DNA of 64,000 nt from Aptenodytes patagonicus. Its lineage: Eukaryota; Chordata; Aves; Sphenisciformes; Spheniscidae. Position 1 is the first letter of the stretch, and each line of letters opens with the position of its first letter. A program made the position numbers and the translations under genes. Under the pieces are notes generated by a model. It was not told where the DNA came from and did not search any database. It saw only the letters and a program-made list of their open reading frames with translations. The stretch lies in assembly GCF_965638725.1 (NCBI RefSeq), contig NC_134982.1, positions 4,894,126 through 4,958,125 on the forward strand. The letters are read 5' to 3'. This document shows, in pieces, positions 53,401 to 64,000 of the stretch.

Positions 53401-56400
53401 TTTGCCCAAACTCTCATTTTTAACAGGAATTGTCGGATCTACTGTCCTTTTAGTTTTCTCTCTGACAGCGACTGCTACTGGCTGCTTCAGAGAGCTGCAG
53501 GAGTGCCATGCAGTAGGTACATCTTGTGTATTCTCGTATCAGGTCCCATCTTGACCTTCGATAGTATTTGGAGAGTGAGGTGTAAATCCTGAAATAAAGA
53601 ATTTTGTATCACTTAGGTTTTTTTGTGAGCTGTTGACTGTTGTCAACTGTTGAGCTGTTGATATTTGTATGAATACCCCAGGCCTCCTTCCACCCCTGCT
53701 TTCGCTTAGACTTGCTAGTTTTGGCTTCAGTAACTTACATTGTGGGAGATCTGCTTATTTCCACAACTACAGGTGTTTCCCTTATCTCAAGCCTTCCTTT
53801 GATGCTTTTCTTGTCCTGTATGACACCTTTTCTTTCTCTTTCCCCTTGACTTCTGTCCTGTGTTGATCTCCACAGTGATTGTGGTGGCTTCAGCTATGGC
53901 AGAGTTATTTAGAAGCTGGTTGGAATGCTACTTTCCCTTTGCTGCCACCTTCATGGAAAATATTTCAGGGCTTGGTTGACAGGGAGACAGGTAAACAAAG
54001 CAGTAACTCCCTACTTCCCAGCCTCTTTGCTGTCTTCAGGGAGAGCAAATCTCACTCTGTCAGTTTTACTTTTCAGCTAGCTGGTAGCCCAGATAGCTGT
54101 TACCACATCAACCAAGTCTTTTGATGGAGAAGCAGAAGAAAACGTCGATCTTGAGAGGTTACTGAGTGTCTTGACTCCGGGCAAGCCCAGCTAACATTTA
54201 AGGCAATTTGCGCAGAGTGGGAGAGGGTTATCAAGACTGTAGCTCTGTACACTTTATGAAGTACTGATCCGATTAGCGCTTGCCAGCCAAACAGTAAGCG
54301 TTACACTGTTTCAGTAGGACTTCCTTATTTTTATTTTTGCAAGAAATTTTTACTGCATCTCAAACAAAGAGAATGTAATATGATGTGGTGGGTTGCAGCT
54401 CTGACAGTAACAAACACTGATTTTTTTGTTTTGTTTTGTTTTTTTGTTTTGTTCAGGCTTTGTTTTGCTTCTAGCTAACTTTCATGTTTTAAAGTCCCTG
54501 GTATGCTGATGCAGGATATTTTTATTCTCTTCATTCTCCTCGATGGGTTATGTCAGCACAATACTATTTTTCACGAGTGTCTAGACAGGGAATATCAACA
54601 GTTCTTTCAGTGAAATCCATCTAATCTTCTGAAATAGCTTATTTTGACTGACACTTACCAATATAATGCTGACTTAATTTCCTGTAATTCATACCCTAGA
54701 AGACCATGGCATTAACATTCTCTTGGGAGAGAACCTCTTTTATTGATTTCCCTTCCCAAATTAAGTTTGAGAAGTGTTAAGAGTGGTAAATCTACACGTG
54801 GTAGCAAGCCTCCAGGTGGTCTCTGGAGGTCTCTCGTGGTCTTCGCAGGAGGTGAACTTTTCTTGAACCTTTGGGCCCTTCTCCTTATATGGTCACAAAT
54901 TGGCTCATCACTGCCATTTGCCACAGTTTTGGTTGTCCTTGTCCAGTTTCTGCTAGTACTTATCTGTCTCTCATGATGTGCTCGTTAGCTGTGGCCTTGT
55001 ATGTTTGACGCACGCTTGATTAGTCCAGCATTTTATCTTACAACTATTTACAGCGCTATCATAGTCATTTGTTACTTGCATGTCCTACCCCTTCCCCACG
55101 TTGTGGGGTCATTCTGCTATGGTTTTATATATAGTAATGGCATAGTCTTTTTTTGTCCTTCTGCATTACCTTAAAAACCCCAAGCAACAACTACACCTGG
55201 TCTATCAGGAGCGTAGTTTATCTTACTGTATGGAAAAACTCTACTTAAATTGCACAATCCTCTAGCACGCTGTTCATGAGATGTTTTGGCGGTACAAGCC
55301 TGACCTTTTCAGGTTGAAGTACAGTGGTAAAATTCTTGAAAACCTTTAAAATAGAATGTAACCTAAGTGGAAACGTTTAATGGCAAGCATGCTGAGCACA
55401 TGCCTGTGCAGATTAAGTAGTTGAGTACCACAATGAGTGCTTTTTCAGTATATTAAACTGCTATGATAAGATCACTGTAAACAGTGTTTATTGGCATGTT
55501 ATGTTTCAGAGGAAGCAGACCACTCTCCAAACCATTTTACAGCTCAAATGCAGCTTTCAACGCTTGCTTTGCTGCACAGCCTCTATTTAAAGTTATTTGG
55601 AAGAAATAAAAATTATTTTAAAGTCCTGTTCAGGTTTCTTTGTACATTTCCCTTCCTGTTGCCCCCCACCCCGAGGAACGAAATGTTTATTTGCATTTGG
55701 CAACAAGTCACTCTTGGGTTTAAAGAGGAAATCTGCCTTGAATTCAAGTGAAAACATCTCTTAGCCTTCCTGTCCTGTGCAACTTCAGTTCTCTGTTTTC
55801 AGAGTTATTTTCCAAACAAGTGCATTCAGTAATTTTCTTGTATTGAATTTGGGAAGCTGAAACTGACCTTTCCTTGTAACTCTTGGACATAATCTAGGCC
55901 CAGGGCTAGATGCTTTATTTTTATTTGTAATCGGCATAGAATGATCTCCCAGCAGTTTAACTGCTGCTTGAGATCATGGTATGTGGAATGGGCAGAGTCT
56001 CTCAACTTGATCAAAACCTCTCTGCTGTGCTTGGATGGGCTTAGTTTTAATCTTCTCTTGACTGTGTGCTGATTAAAACTAGAATCCTTTCATATAATTT
56101 GGACTTAATCTGTGGCATTAATTGCTCCAGTATATAATGGAAGCCAAAACCATGATAACATTTTTAAGAAGCAAAAAGATTGAAGGGATTCTTCCTGTGG
56201 ATGATCGACATTGCATAGTTAAAATTGAATTCCAGCTGTTCTTGAAGCAGTTTTAGCTTTCATTGTGAATTACTAGCGTATTTACTGAATCATACGGACT
56301 CACTGCATATTATGGTATTTCTTGCACCTTATTTTAAAGCAGCTGATATCAGCCGCTTCTGAAGAGAGGCTACTAACCCAGTGATAATTGCTTTGTCACT

Positions 56401-59400
56401 GATTCCTTCTCTGGGATTGGATTGTCAATGAATGTATAAATATTGACAATGCATGTCCTATAACACTTCTTTTATCATGTTTCTTTCATGTGACTTTTTT
56501 CTAGACCCAGAGCACCTTGAAAATTTTGAAAAGTATCTCAAATCGATGAACTGCTCAGAAGAAATTTGTCTGCTCACCACATTTGCTCAGATGGCACAAA
56601 CCAAACGGGCTGATGTTGATGAGGATTTTATCAAAATCATTGTTCTGGAGATATATGAGGCGAGTAATATTACTGGAGAAGGATGAATGTGCTCTTTTCC
56701 TTTCTAACAGTGGAAGGTGTGAAACATTCATGGCTTCTGTAGTTTGCTCTACCATGGAACTAAGAAAGCGCTACTTCTGAGGTTTATAATCTAGTACTGA
56801 ATTAAAATATCCTGAAGTGCATGTTTTTCTGGGAGGAAGAACAGCTTTTTTGTAGACCAAGCCAGAATGGAACAAATGAACAAAAATATCTTTGTTTTGC
56901 TTTATTTTCTTGCACAGTTCTAACTTGTAGCTCTGAAATTCCTTGTCTGGTGGTTTTTTTGTTGTGGTGTGTAGTTTTTTGTTTTTTTTTTTTAATGTGC
57001 GTGGCGTTGTTTCTATGATTAGTTTTGGACTTTGTTTTTGGCACTGTGACGTAATAATTTCATTATCTTCTAGAGCCATCAGCTTCAGTTTTAATATTGG
57101 CATTTATCAACCTCGTTGTCCAGGATCGCCAAGAGCAATTTGGTTCTGTGTTTTCCAAAAGATATTTCATTGCGGTGTCAGTGAAGGTCAGCCATAACCA
57201 GTAACTTCTCTCTGCTCATCTTCTCAGGTGTCTTATGTTAGTCTTTCCACAAGAGAGACATTTTCAAAAGTTGGTCGAGAACTTTTGGGAGCAATTGCCA
57301 GCATCCATACACAGATTATTTCTGTACTGCTGGATCGTGTTAGGGAGACCATCGAGAAGGTTGGGATGGTAAGTGCTAACGTACATCACTTAAAGCGGCC
57401 ACCCAGTTAAAACTAGAGGCCATACCAGACTGTGTTATAAGATACGGCTCGGTATGAATGGATCGTCTTAAAGTCCTGTCCATGTTTTTTTGATCATATC
57501 ACTCTTTAAGATAGAAGGGCATAATGCTGATTATTCTTCCACACTGAGTACTGATTTAGCCTTTTTCTTTTCTGCCCTCAAAGGTTTCTCTCTATCTGTT
57601 TAAAGAACTGCCGTTGTACCTGTGGAAGCCTTCTTCATCTGAGATAGCACTGATTCGTGACTGGTTATTAAATTACAGTCTAACGACGGTGGAGAATAAA
57701 CTAGCCTGCATTATCTTGGAAGGGCTAAACTGGGGATTCGGTGAGCATGTATGTATTAAAAACAGGAGGCCTGAACCTGGTCAATTTTTCAGAGCAAAAA
57801 TATTACTCAACCTGGGACTATAACTGAATTTGAAAACAGTTAATTACGTGCTTTTATATGATGGCTGTACACTTGATGGCGTAGGGTGGGAACTTCCCTG
57901 TAATTTTGCAGCATTCTGCCTAAGGATTTGCTTGTGTTGCTTTCTTCTAGTGCTGCAGCTGAGATTGAGAGAGATATTTAAGCAGGAGTTTCCTCTCTCT
58001 AAACAAGAGGAAACAGCTGACAGGACAATTTTTGTGAGTCACTTGATTAAGATATCTGTGGCTGCAGAAACGGGAATCCTCCAAGAAGTGTGTATGAGAC
58101 TGGTGTGACTGTAGTTTGCAGGCTGGGATCCAAATATGTTTTTCACAATGCAAGAAGACTAATGATTAAAACTAGCATTATTTAAATGATTGGAAAATAT
58201 TCCGCAGAATGGGTTACTCCAGGAGCTCCATCAGCTCAGAATCCAATCGAGGGTGAATGTTTTTTTTTCAGAGAGAAACAGAAATTGGGCTGGGGGGAAA
58301 ATCCTGTTGCCTGTGTTCAGCGATCCATTTTAGCATTGTAATCTGTGCGTTTGATCGTACTGAACTCTTCTCTTGGCTGTGCTGATACTTGTACATGAAG
58401 ATTGCCTTACTTTTTCTCCCTGTTTTTTGGTGACATGTGAAAACAAAGGAATGGTAGGGAAAATTAACTGTGAGGTCTTCGCTGTGTAATAAGTGTCATG
58501 TCTGTCCCCTTTGATATGGGGAAAAGTAGTTCTTTAATGTGGCGATTGATAAGAGGCAGTACTATGTTTTGATACAAAAAACATGATATGGTTTTTTGGT
58601 TTTGTTTTGTTCTTAAAGGCAAGATTTCCAGTGTCTGTACTGTGCCATCTATGGATCTTTGGATTAATTGCTATAAATTCACCAAATGCACATGAGAAGT
58701 GATTATGGTCACTTTTTTCTGGAAATAATCTAGCTGTTGAGCTTTGTATTGCCCAGTGTGAGCTCATTATTCTTCAATATTGGGCTGAAATTTTTCTTAT
58801 TGGCCAAGATTTTGCCTACATACTACAATACTTAATCTCTTCCTGGCTGTTCAAATTAAGATTTATTTCTCGGTAGTGCAACTGGATGATACAGTTGTAG
58901 AGACCTTTTAAATGAGGCGAAGTTTTGTGATACGATTCTGTTTCTAGCAGGATGCTCTTCATCTGGATCCAGCTGTCCATTCTGAAGTTGCATTGATGGT
59001 CCTGGAAGCGTATCAGAAATATCTCTCCCAGAAACCATATGCTGGGCTGCTTTCTGAAAGCATAAAACAGGTATTCCTTCTTCAGAATTACAGGGAATAG
59101 CTTATTGATAGTGATAGATAGGAAAAACTGCAGGCCAAGACCTTCTTCTCTTCTTTTCTTTTTAAAAGCTATGCTATCTTGATACTACTAGAACATCATA
59201 ATATAGCAACTCTCAGTGTTTTTGTACCCACAGACCTATTTGAAGACACTGTTAGACTTCTGTTGAACATCTATATGAGAAATAGAAATTTTAAATTTTT
59301 CCCCCTTTTAGGTTTGCATTATTATCCAGGCTGTATTTGGATAGTTGCAAACTGTTCATGCAAAGCATCCTTTACTCATGCGGAGTTGGACAGTATTTGC

Positions 59401-62400
59401 TTAATGAAAGGCTACCTAACTGTTACTGGTGAACATAAGAGAAATCCTTCCTGTGTCTCCAGCTCATAATCTTACCTTATTTAAAACCTCAAGATTTTAG
59501 GAGCTTTTCGGTAGCGATCAGTGCTGTGTTACCTGAACACCCTACAAACATTTATTACATTGATTTTACAGCACGCTGGTGGCTGAGGAAGGTATGGCTC
59601 CAAGTTACAGAAGGGGAATGGAAGGATAGAAAGATCAAGGTTAAAAATCCCTTTTTTGGATATTCAATCCAAGATGCTTCTATTTATTTATTCAGAGCTT
59701 TTTAGCATTGTGTTGTGCTTTGTCTTCTCAGTATTACTTGTACAGTGCTTTCTCCTCCCCTCCTCCCCTGTGCTTTTTTCCCCAGTCTCTTCTTCCCACA
59801 CTTTGAATGTTCCTTACTGTCTCGGCTCTCTTCTGACTTGCTTCTCCGCACTACTTAATCATGGTTTGTTGTCTTGTGCCAGCTAGATGAGTTCTCTTTT
59901 TAAGCCTGTTTCAGCCTTGGTTGCCACTTGTATTGGTGAATCTGTCCTGACTTGCATGAGCTCAGAGGGGATGAAATATCTGCGTTGACTCCCGGCTCTG
60001 CAGTTTACACTGGTCTGTCAGAGCGCATACAATATTTTTTCCCGAAGATTTATAATTCTGTTGATCTAGACAGGGTCTTCATGGTAATGGACACATGTAC
60101 ATGACACAGAGACTCTGCCTGTCCACATTACAGACTTCTTTCTAAGGAGAGGCTGCCAGGTTTTAGGCTTTTTGTTGACAGATGTTATTTTTGTATATAT
60201 ATTTTTTGTTTTCTTTTCACTAGCTGTTTTAACATTACTGAAGGTTGTGTGTGGGGTGGGGTGTGGTGTTTTGTTTTTTTTTTTAAGTAGTAAAAAATAA
60301 AATTTAATCTGAGACAGGTATCTAGTTTGGAAAACTTCAGCCGAACAGTATAGGTTGATAGCCTTTACCGAAAGGGATGGGTGCAGGGAGAAGGGAGGTA
60401 GAAATCAAGGCCACAGAAACAGGGATTTCAGATAAACTTAATTGATGGTGCCACGTGGTATGTCTGAAAAATAACTACTGTTGCTCTGATCTAGTGTCAC
60501 GGTATTGTGATAGAAGAGGAAACTCATCCAAGCTGACCCAAGTCCTAGACTAGTGCCATACGTGCTGGAGTATGGCCGTGCTTCCTCTCATTCCTGTTCC
60601 TGCTGCTTTGTTCCAGGTCTCCTACTTAGCCAGCATTGTTCGTTACGGAGAAACACCAGAGACGTCCTTTAATCAGTGGGCATGGGGTTTGATTTTGAGG
60701 TTAAAGCTTCACAGAAATGACCGTGGCATGCAGCATGGCTGGCCTGCAGTCCCTGTGTCTAACAGTGTGCTCGACATGACGGAGTCGGTCGCGCTTCACC
60801 CCCTCCTGAAGGCTGTTAAAGCAGGCATCCCTATCGGCTGTTATCTGGCACTGGCAATGACCACGCTAGGTCACAGGTGAGTGTGCTTTTTCGTGTTTGC
60901 CTTGGATGGATGGCCCCAGTGACTGAGCAACCTACCTAATGATGACCTGAGGGCTATTAACATCTTTATGCTTGTTTAAAGAATAAAGGACTTCTGATGC
61001 AAGGGATTGAGTGGTCTTTCAGGGACTGTAGTTCCAAACAATGTGCCGTTTCCTTTATTTTCCTATTACTATATTTTTGCCTTCTGCATGTTAGAGTCAA
61101 AATAGTAATTAGAAATAATATTGAAACTGAGGGATTAGCATGATTGCTATGGACTGGAATAACTTTTAACCACATCTACTGAAAGGGTTGTTCTACAGGT
61201 AATTTTTTTTTTAGCAGGGCTGCAACAGCGCATTCAGAAAATAGCGAGGAGAAAAAAAGCACTCATGCTGGTAATGATAAACAGAGAGCTTCATAACATT
61301 GATACTGAACCTCCTAGCCCTGACTGTGTTCCAACACAGTCTTTTCCTGTGCTTTCAGCTGGTTTGTAGGTAATTAATCAGCCTCTCTCAGGTCTGTTTT
61401 CCCTGAATCTGTCATCTCTTTAATGATCTCTTACTCATATTCAAAATTGACTAACCTGTTTTCTGCATATAATGTTGCTTTACTCTTTACAGAGGAATTG
61501 TCTTGGCTTTCTTTTCCTTTCCCCAGCCATTGCTTGATGCTAAGATTATGCCATAGATACGTACGTGCTTCTTCAAAGCACTACAGTAATTTGAGACTGA
61601 TAGGAAGGTATTCTGGTTTGAGAGTGGAAGTTTTTACATGACTTCGAGCATGGAATGAAAACCAGGGAACCTCTCTACTTCTGAGTGGGGCTTTTGTTTT
61701 CCCCCCAAACACTCTGTTTGTCCTTGCAAAGAACCATTTGATATCCATGTCCTATCTAATCAATAACACTGATATTTATCACATGCAAAAGTTCAAGGCC
61801 AGTTATGTAAATGAGCAGAAGAAACAAAGCGCTGTACTGTATGCTAGTGACTTAATACAATGTTTTCATGACTTCTGAGTAGACATAGGATTAACGTTTT
61901 ACATCTTTTCCTAATGTGCAACCCTTCTCAGTTAGCAAAACTTGATGCAGAGCAATGTACCAAATAAGTTGCCGCTAACGAGTTTCTGGACAGTAAGAGT
62001 AGGATTCATCTCAGCTGACTGCAGCCATCTACGTACCTACTGTAAGGAAACCCTCTGAGCTCCATCTGTAGGTAGTGAAGAAAGATGTCCAGAGCATCAT
62101 CCAACCTGAGGAGATGTCAAAGCTAGGTAATATGAAACTCCCTCTGTAGGTTCTTCTTTTGCCTGGAGAGGGAGGCTAGTTGGCTAGGTTAGGCAAGAAC
62201 CCTGAGCTTTAAATTGATTGAAACTTGATGGGTGAAGACCCCCATCTCCAGTGATTTTTGGAAGACGGGACACAAACCCCCCAGAAGGGCAAGAAATACT
62301 TACCAAATCTGTCAGCAATTGAATGATTCCTACAGCTGAAGAAAAAACTCTGTTCAGGATTTCAAAGGTTAAGTGTAAAGATATGAACGTCTCTACATCT

Positions 62401-63514
62401 CTGTTCACAAAAAAAAAAAATCAGCACCCTGTCTCCCTTTCTACTGATAGTCAATGTGTTTTTCCCTATTTATTTTGGTTTTGTTTTTTTTTTTTTTTGA
62501 CAGCATTGAGAAGTTCTGTGCTGAAGGGATCCCTCTTTTGGGTGTACTCGTCCAGTCTAGATATCTGAGAACAGTAGTCCATGTGCTGGATAAAATCCTA
62601 CCCTTATTTTACTCTTGCCAGTATTATCTCCTGAAGAATGAACAGTAAGCATTATATGTTCCTAATACGTTTATTGATAAAGAACAATGAAAGTTAATCT
62701 TAACTGTATCAGGCTTCGTTCTGGGTTTTGCATCCAGTGAGAATGTGACGCAGATGACGGGGAAGTACGTCTGGTTTATTTGCCGAGTTACTTTTTGTCG
62801 TTGACTGTGCTTGAAGAAGTGGTTGTAGAAGTGTCTCCTACTGTCCTCACATGTACAATCGTCGCTGCTGCTGCTGTGCCACAGAAGTGGTCTTCAGACA
62901 GCTGTATTGACAAGTAGCTGTTGCGTTTAGATGAGCGAGAAAGATAAGCAGGCAATACTAACTGTGTTCTTACTGGTAGGTTGAGCAGCTGGGGGGGTAC
63001 TCAAGTGCTGGACCTCCGCTGTCTGTCCTGGAAAATGAGTAATGTGGTCCCTGGGGTGCTTTTGGCTTGGACCACTTGGCAGCCTCCCAAACAATTCCCG
63101 GACCAGATTTGGGTGCTGATGTGGATCAAGAACTGTATTCAGTCCTGATGAGCTGCCTGGAATTACAGTCTGCCGTGAACTGCTCATACTGTGCCCGTGA
63201 TACGGTTAAAATGGAGCAATAAAACCTGCAGCATGGTTGTGAATTGAAATCCTTGTATATGGGTGTCACCAGTGCTGTTGAGCTGGTCTTAATTTTCTAG
63301 AAGTAGCTTTTCTGTATAATATGCTGTAGGAGAAATTTTAGAATTAATTTAACTTGTTGACATCCCTAGGTTTTTATCTTACGTCCAACTGTTCCTTCAT
63401 CTGGATAGTGGAGTCCCTCAAGGTGTGACCCAGCAGGTTACCCATAAAGTAACACAGCACTTGACAGGAGTGAGCTATGGAGAAAACGTTAAGCTGCTCA
63501 GTAGTATGATACAG
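38188..63514 (+). CDS. EPG5: Ectopic P-granules autophagy protein 5 homolog, exons 1-18 (partial, continues to the right)
   Basis: A large tethering factor that joins autophagosomes to late endosomes and lysosomes through RAB7, LC3 and SNAREs. Loss of function in people causes Vici syndrome. Coding exons: 38188-38241, 41872-42798, 44632-44875, 45744-45880, 47023-47130, 48155-48228, 50134-50242, 50731-50845, 51445-51595, 52578-52733, 53089-53246, 56505-56659, 57228-57368, 57584-57748, 58951-59070, 60617-60876, 62504-62644, 63370-63514. They join in frame to 3,360 nt = 1,120 codons without a stop. The start [15 protein letters not shown] has a strong Kozak context and resembles the human N-terminus. 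Two LC3-interacting motifs are present, WTLV (542-545) and WILL (559-562). Intron 12 uses a GC donor; the rest are GT-AG. The remaining part, more than half of the protein, lies beyond the window. Confidence 0.97.
38627..38750 (+). repeat. Intronic duplication, copy 1
   Basis: Begins AATTCAGGACCTGATTTCTC and continues through a pyrimidine-rich CTTTCTCAG followed by ATGAAATCCCTG. It is about 90% identical by eye to 40267-40389 in direct orientation, with a longer T run. The gap between the copies is about 1.5 kb. Confidence 0.9.
40267..40389 (+). repeat. Intronic duplication, copy 2
   Basis: Second copy of the block at 38627-38750. Differences are a few transitions plus a shorter T run. The junctions show no transposon-like ends and no poly(A) tail, so a segmental copy rather than a retroposon is the simplest reading. 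Confidence 0.9.
41089..41162 (+). repeat. Short direct repeats enclosing an inverted repeat
   Basis: GCAAACAATTTACAAATTG occurs at 41089-41107 and again at 41144-41162. Between them AATTGGCA and TGCCAATT (41103-41126) form a small palindrome. This is probably local slippage or template switching. Confidence 0.75.
41872..42798 (+). CDS. EPG5: EPG5 coding exon 2 (large, disordered N-terminal region)
   Basis: 309 codons. The first two thirds are Ser/Glu/Gly-rich and low in hydrophobic residues, so likely disordered, as in mammals. From about residue 205 the conserved part begins ([43 protein letters not shown]), followed by a helical stretch. The donor CAG|GTGCTG is weak. Reading through it adds 30 codons before a stop at 42886-42888. 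Confidence 0.95.
45345..45367. repeat. (TA)n microsatellite in EPG5 intron 3
   Basis: A T-run and then an ATACATATATATATATATATA tract. It is a simple repeat only. Confidence 0.8.
46322..46886. repeat. Target-site duplication CTCCT flanking the solo LTR
   Basis: Identical pentamers directly abut the TG and CA ends of the LTR. Perfect conservation of the duplication and termini fixes the insertion boundaries to the base. Confidence 0.92.
46327..46881 (-). mobile_element. Solo LTR of an avian ERVL-like element in EPG5 intron 4
   Basis: A 555-bp unit with TG...CA termini, flanked by a perfect 5-bp target duplication CTCCT (46322-46326 and 46882-46886). Read on the minus strand it starts TGTCCTGGTTTCGGCTGG, a beginning I recognise from abundant avian ERVL LTRs. 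It contains an ATTAAA signal (plus-strand 46453-46458) and ends AACCACA. No internal viral genes are present, so the provirus has recombined to a single LTR. It is antisense to EPG5. The 5-bp duplication is the size expected for the ERVL class. The exact family name is not certain from memory. Confidence 0.93.
49311..49980 (-). mobile_element. CR1 LINE, 5'-truncated, antisense in EPG5 intron 6
   Basis: The 3' end lies at 49311 (tail octamers GAATCATA on the plus strand), and the truncated 5' end at about 49980 stops inside the [12 protein letters not shown] coding trace. A 193-codon frame (49392-49973) is open to the ORF2 stop and closely resembles the copies at 19105 and 37146. It contains only the C-terminal ORF2 region. 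Confidence 0.93.
50134..50242 (+). CDS. EPG5: EPG5 coding exon 7 (first LC3-interacting motif)
   Basis: Encodes residues 515-551 and includes a serine-rich stretch, then [12 protein letters not shown]542 and V545 fit the W-x-x-L/I/V LIR rule with acidic residues following. The motif is conserved with the LIR described in mammalian EPG5. Confidence 0.93.
50586..50604. repeat. (TG)n microsatellite in EPG5 intron 7
   Basis: About nine TG units. It is a simple repeat only. Confidence 0.8.
50731..50845 (+). CDS. EPG5: EPG5 coding exon 8 (second LC3-interacting motif)
   Basis: Starts [16 protein letters not shown]559 and L562 form a second LIR preceded by acidic residues and Thr/Ser. Ends in phase 1 after FKSG, with the glycine completed by exon 9. 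Confidence 0.93.
51307..51362. repeat. Near-perfect 24-bp inverted repeat (hairpin) in EPG5 intron 8
   Basis: Left arm 51307-51330 and right arm 51339-51362 are complementary over 24 positions around an 8-nt loop AATGAACT. The only departures would be G-U wobbles in RNA. The core of the arm is CTATATAGCTGGCAAAC. It lies 83 bp before exon 9. It is too short for a typical transposon; it could be a quasi-palindrome produced by template switching or a small RNA precursor-like hairpin. Confidence 0.85.
51668..51755 (+). repeat. A/C-rich low-complexity tract
   Basis: Runs of A with interspersed C (AACAACAAACC, CAAACAAACAAAA, AAAACAAAACAAAAACC) in EPG5 intron 9. It might be an old retroposon tail, but no body is recognisable upstream. 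Confidence 0.7.
53247..56504 (+). other. EPG5: EPG5 intron 11 (3.3 kb)
   Basis: The largest intron in this part of the gene after intron 1. It is T-rich, with a GTTTT-rich low-complexity run near 54420-54455. No recognisable transposon, exon or RNA gene. Confidence 0.65.
56505..56659 (+). CDS. EPG5: EPG5 coding exon 12 with GC splice donor
   Basis: Encodes [21 protein letters not shown] and continues to IIVLEIYE. The exon ends ATATATGAG followed by GCGAGT rather than GT. The next exon (57228) continues [12 protein letters not shown] in frame, which fixes the junction. The nearest GT would shift the frame by 4 nt. Confidence 0.92.
57584..57748 (+). CDS. EPG5: EPG5 coding exon 14 (donor GTATGT, decoy donor 8 nt upstream)
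   Basis: The exon ends CAT|GTATGT at 57748. A seemingly better donor, TTCG|GTGAGC, lies 8 nt upstream at 57741, but it cannot be used with exon 15 because the frame would be lost and a stop reached in exon 15. With the downstream donor both flanking introns are phase 0 and the spacing between LNWGF and LHLD equals that in the human protein. Confidence 0.8.
58951..59070 (+). CDS. EPG5: EPG5 coding exon 15 (NAGNAG acceptor)
   Basis: Encodes [20 protein letters not shown] and onward to SESIKQ. The acceptor is TTTCTAGCAG, so splicing after TAG would add one glutamine (exon start 58948) and splicing after CAG would not (58951). Both keep the frame. The CAG site is preferred because it reproduces the human spacing. 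Confidence 0.88.
63370..63514 (+). CDS. EPG5: EPG5 coding exon 18, last in window
   Basis: Encodes the stretch ending VKLLSSMIQ and finishes in phase 0 (codon 1,120) with CAG|GTAAGA. The remaining sequence to 64000 is intron 18, with an A/G homopolymer patch at about 63532-63558, and nothing else is recognised. Confidence 0.94.
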
Positions 63515-64000
63515 GTAAGAAGATTATTTAAATAAAAAAAAAAAGGGGGGGGGGGAGGTTTAAAAACAGGTAGGGTTTTTTTTGACTGAGTTAGCACTTA
63601 AAGTTAGAAAGGATACTGAATCTGGCAGTTATGCAGCCACGGGGTAAGAATAGTTGGGTTTGGTTTCCTGAAATACTTCCACTTAAACTTGCCTAAATCT
63701 GGGTGTGCATGTGATGCTGGACATAACAAGAATATGTGCCTTCCAGACTTCTTGAAAAATGCATTTTCTAATAGCAGGTCAAAACTGCCTAAGAAGGGAA
63801 TGTCATACGCAGCACTACTTTCTCACCTGTGTTAGTTGAGGGATGCAGCAGATATATTGATGTTTGAAAGCTTTGCTTTTGACCATTGATTTATGGCTAC
63901 GCTATGAAAAAATGTTCCTGTGTTAGGAAACTAGTATTTTTTTCTGAGTGCAGAGAGGTCAAGAACCAAGGCCCACTAACATCGGAGAGGGGTAAGGACT

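Noticed and set aside
57828-58108. Extra EPG5 exon encoding [20 protein letters not shown] after the TTCTAG acceptor at about 57950
   Set aside because: It would insert residues with no counterpart between LNWGF and LHLD, and it has no good donor in frame before exon 15.
59061-59080. U12-type donor at EPG5 exon 15 (GTATTCCTTC)
   Set aside because: It does not match the strict ATATCCTT/GTATCCTT consensus, and no TCCTTAAC branch site was seen near the exon 16 acceptor.

Overview
This is a 64 kb stretch of a bird nuclear genome. The evidence is five CR1 LINE copies whose 3' ends carry the avian ATTCTATG-type tail, a solo avian-type endogenous-retrovirus LTR, GC-rich CpG-island promoters, short vertebrate exons with GT-AG introns, and a gene order (ATP5F1A, PSTPIP2, EPG5, all on the + strand) that matches human 18q12.3-q21.1. 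In birds ATP5F1A is Z-linked with a surviving W copy. The low repeat load and the three intact neighbouring genes fit the Z better than the W, but that is inference. The species cannot be named from the sequence.

Layout. ATP5F1A (mitochondrial ATP synthase subunit alpha) fills 730-8222: 12 coding exons join to 1,662 nt, 553 residues plus stop. The CpG-island promoter (about 240-1000) holds paired ETS sites, GC boxes and YY1-like motifs. The intergenic stretch 8.35-14.7 kb is dominated by a long CR1 LINE on the minus strand (about 10058-14040). Its ORF1 is open over 363 codons, while its ORF2 is broken by stops, frameshifts and a deletion across the reverse-transcriptase core. PSTPIP2 (F-BAR protein) runs 15154-33991: 14 coding exons, 1,005 nt, 334 residues. 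CR1 fragments lie in introns 1 and 10, and a 3'UTR intron is likely. The 34.7-38.1 kb intergenic region holds two arrays of a 31-bp minisatellite, same strand and similar sequence, separated by about 1.36 kb that includes another CR1. EPG5 (autophagosome-lysosome tethering factor) starts at 38188 and runs off the right edge: 18 coding exons give 3,360 nt, 1,120 residues, a little over 40% of the vertebrate protein. Its introns carry a solo LTR with a perfect 5-bp target duplication, a CR1 copy, a duplicated 120-bp block and a 24-bp-stem hairpin.

The three genes are independent housekeeping or immune genes (oxidative phosphorylation, membrane-actin coupling in myeloid cells, autophagy) and do not form a functional unit. 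I found no evidence of an undescribed multi-gene system. The items most worth a second look are small: a GC-AG intron, a decoy splice donor and a NAGNAG acceptor in EPG5, the EPG5 intronic hairpin, the split minisatellite, and the CR1 with intact ORF1 and dead ORF2.
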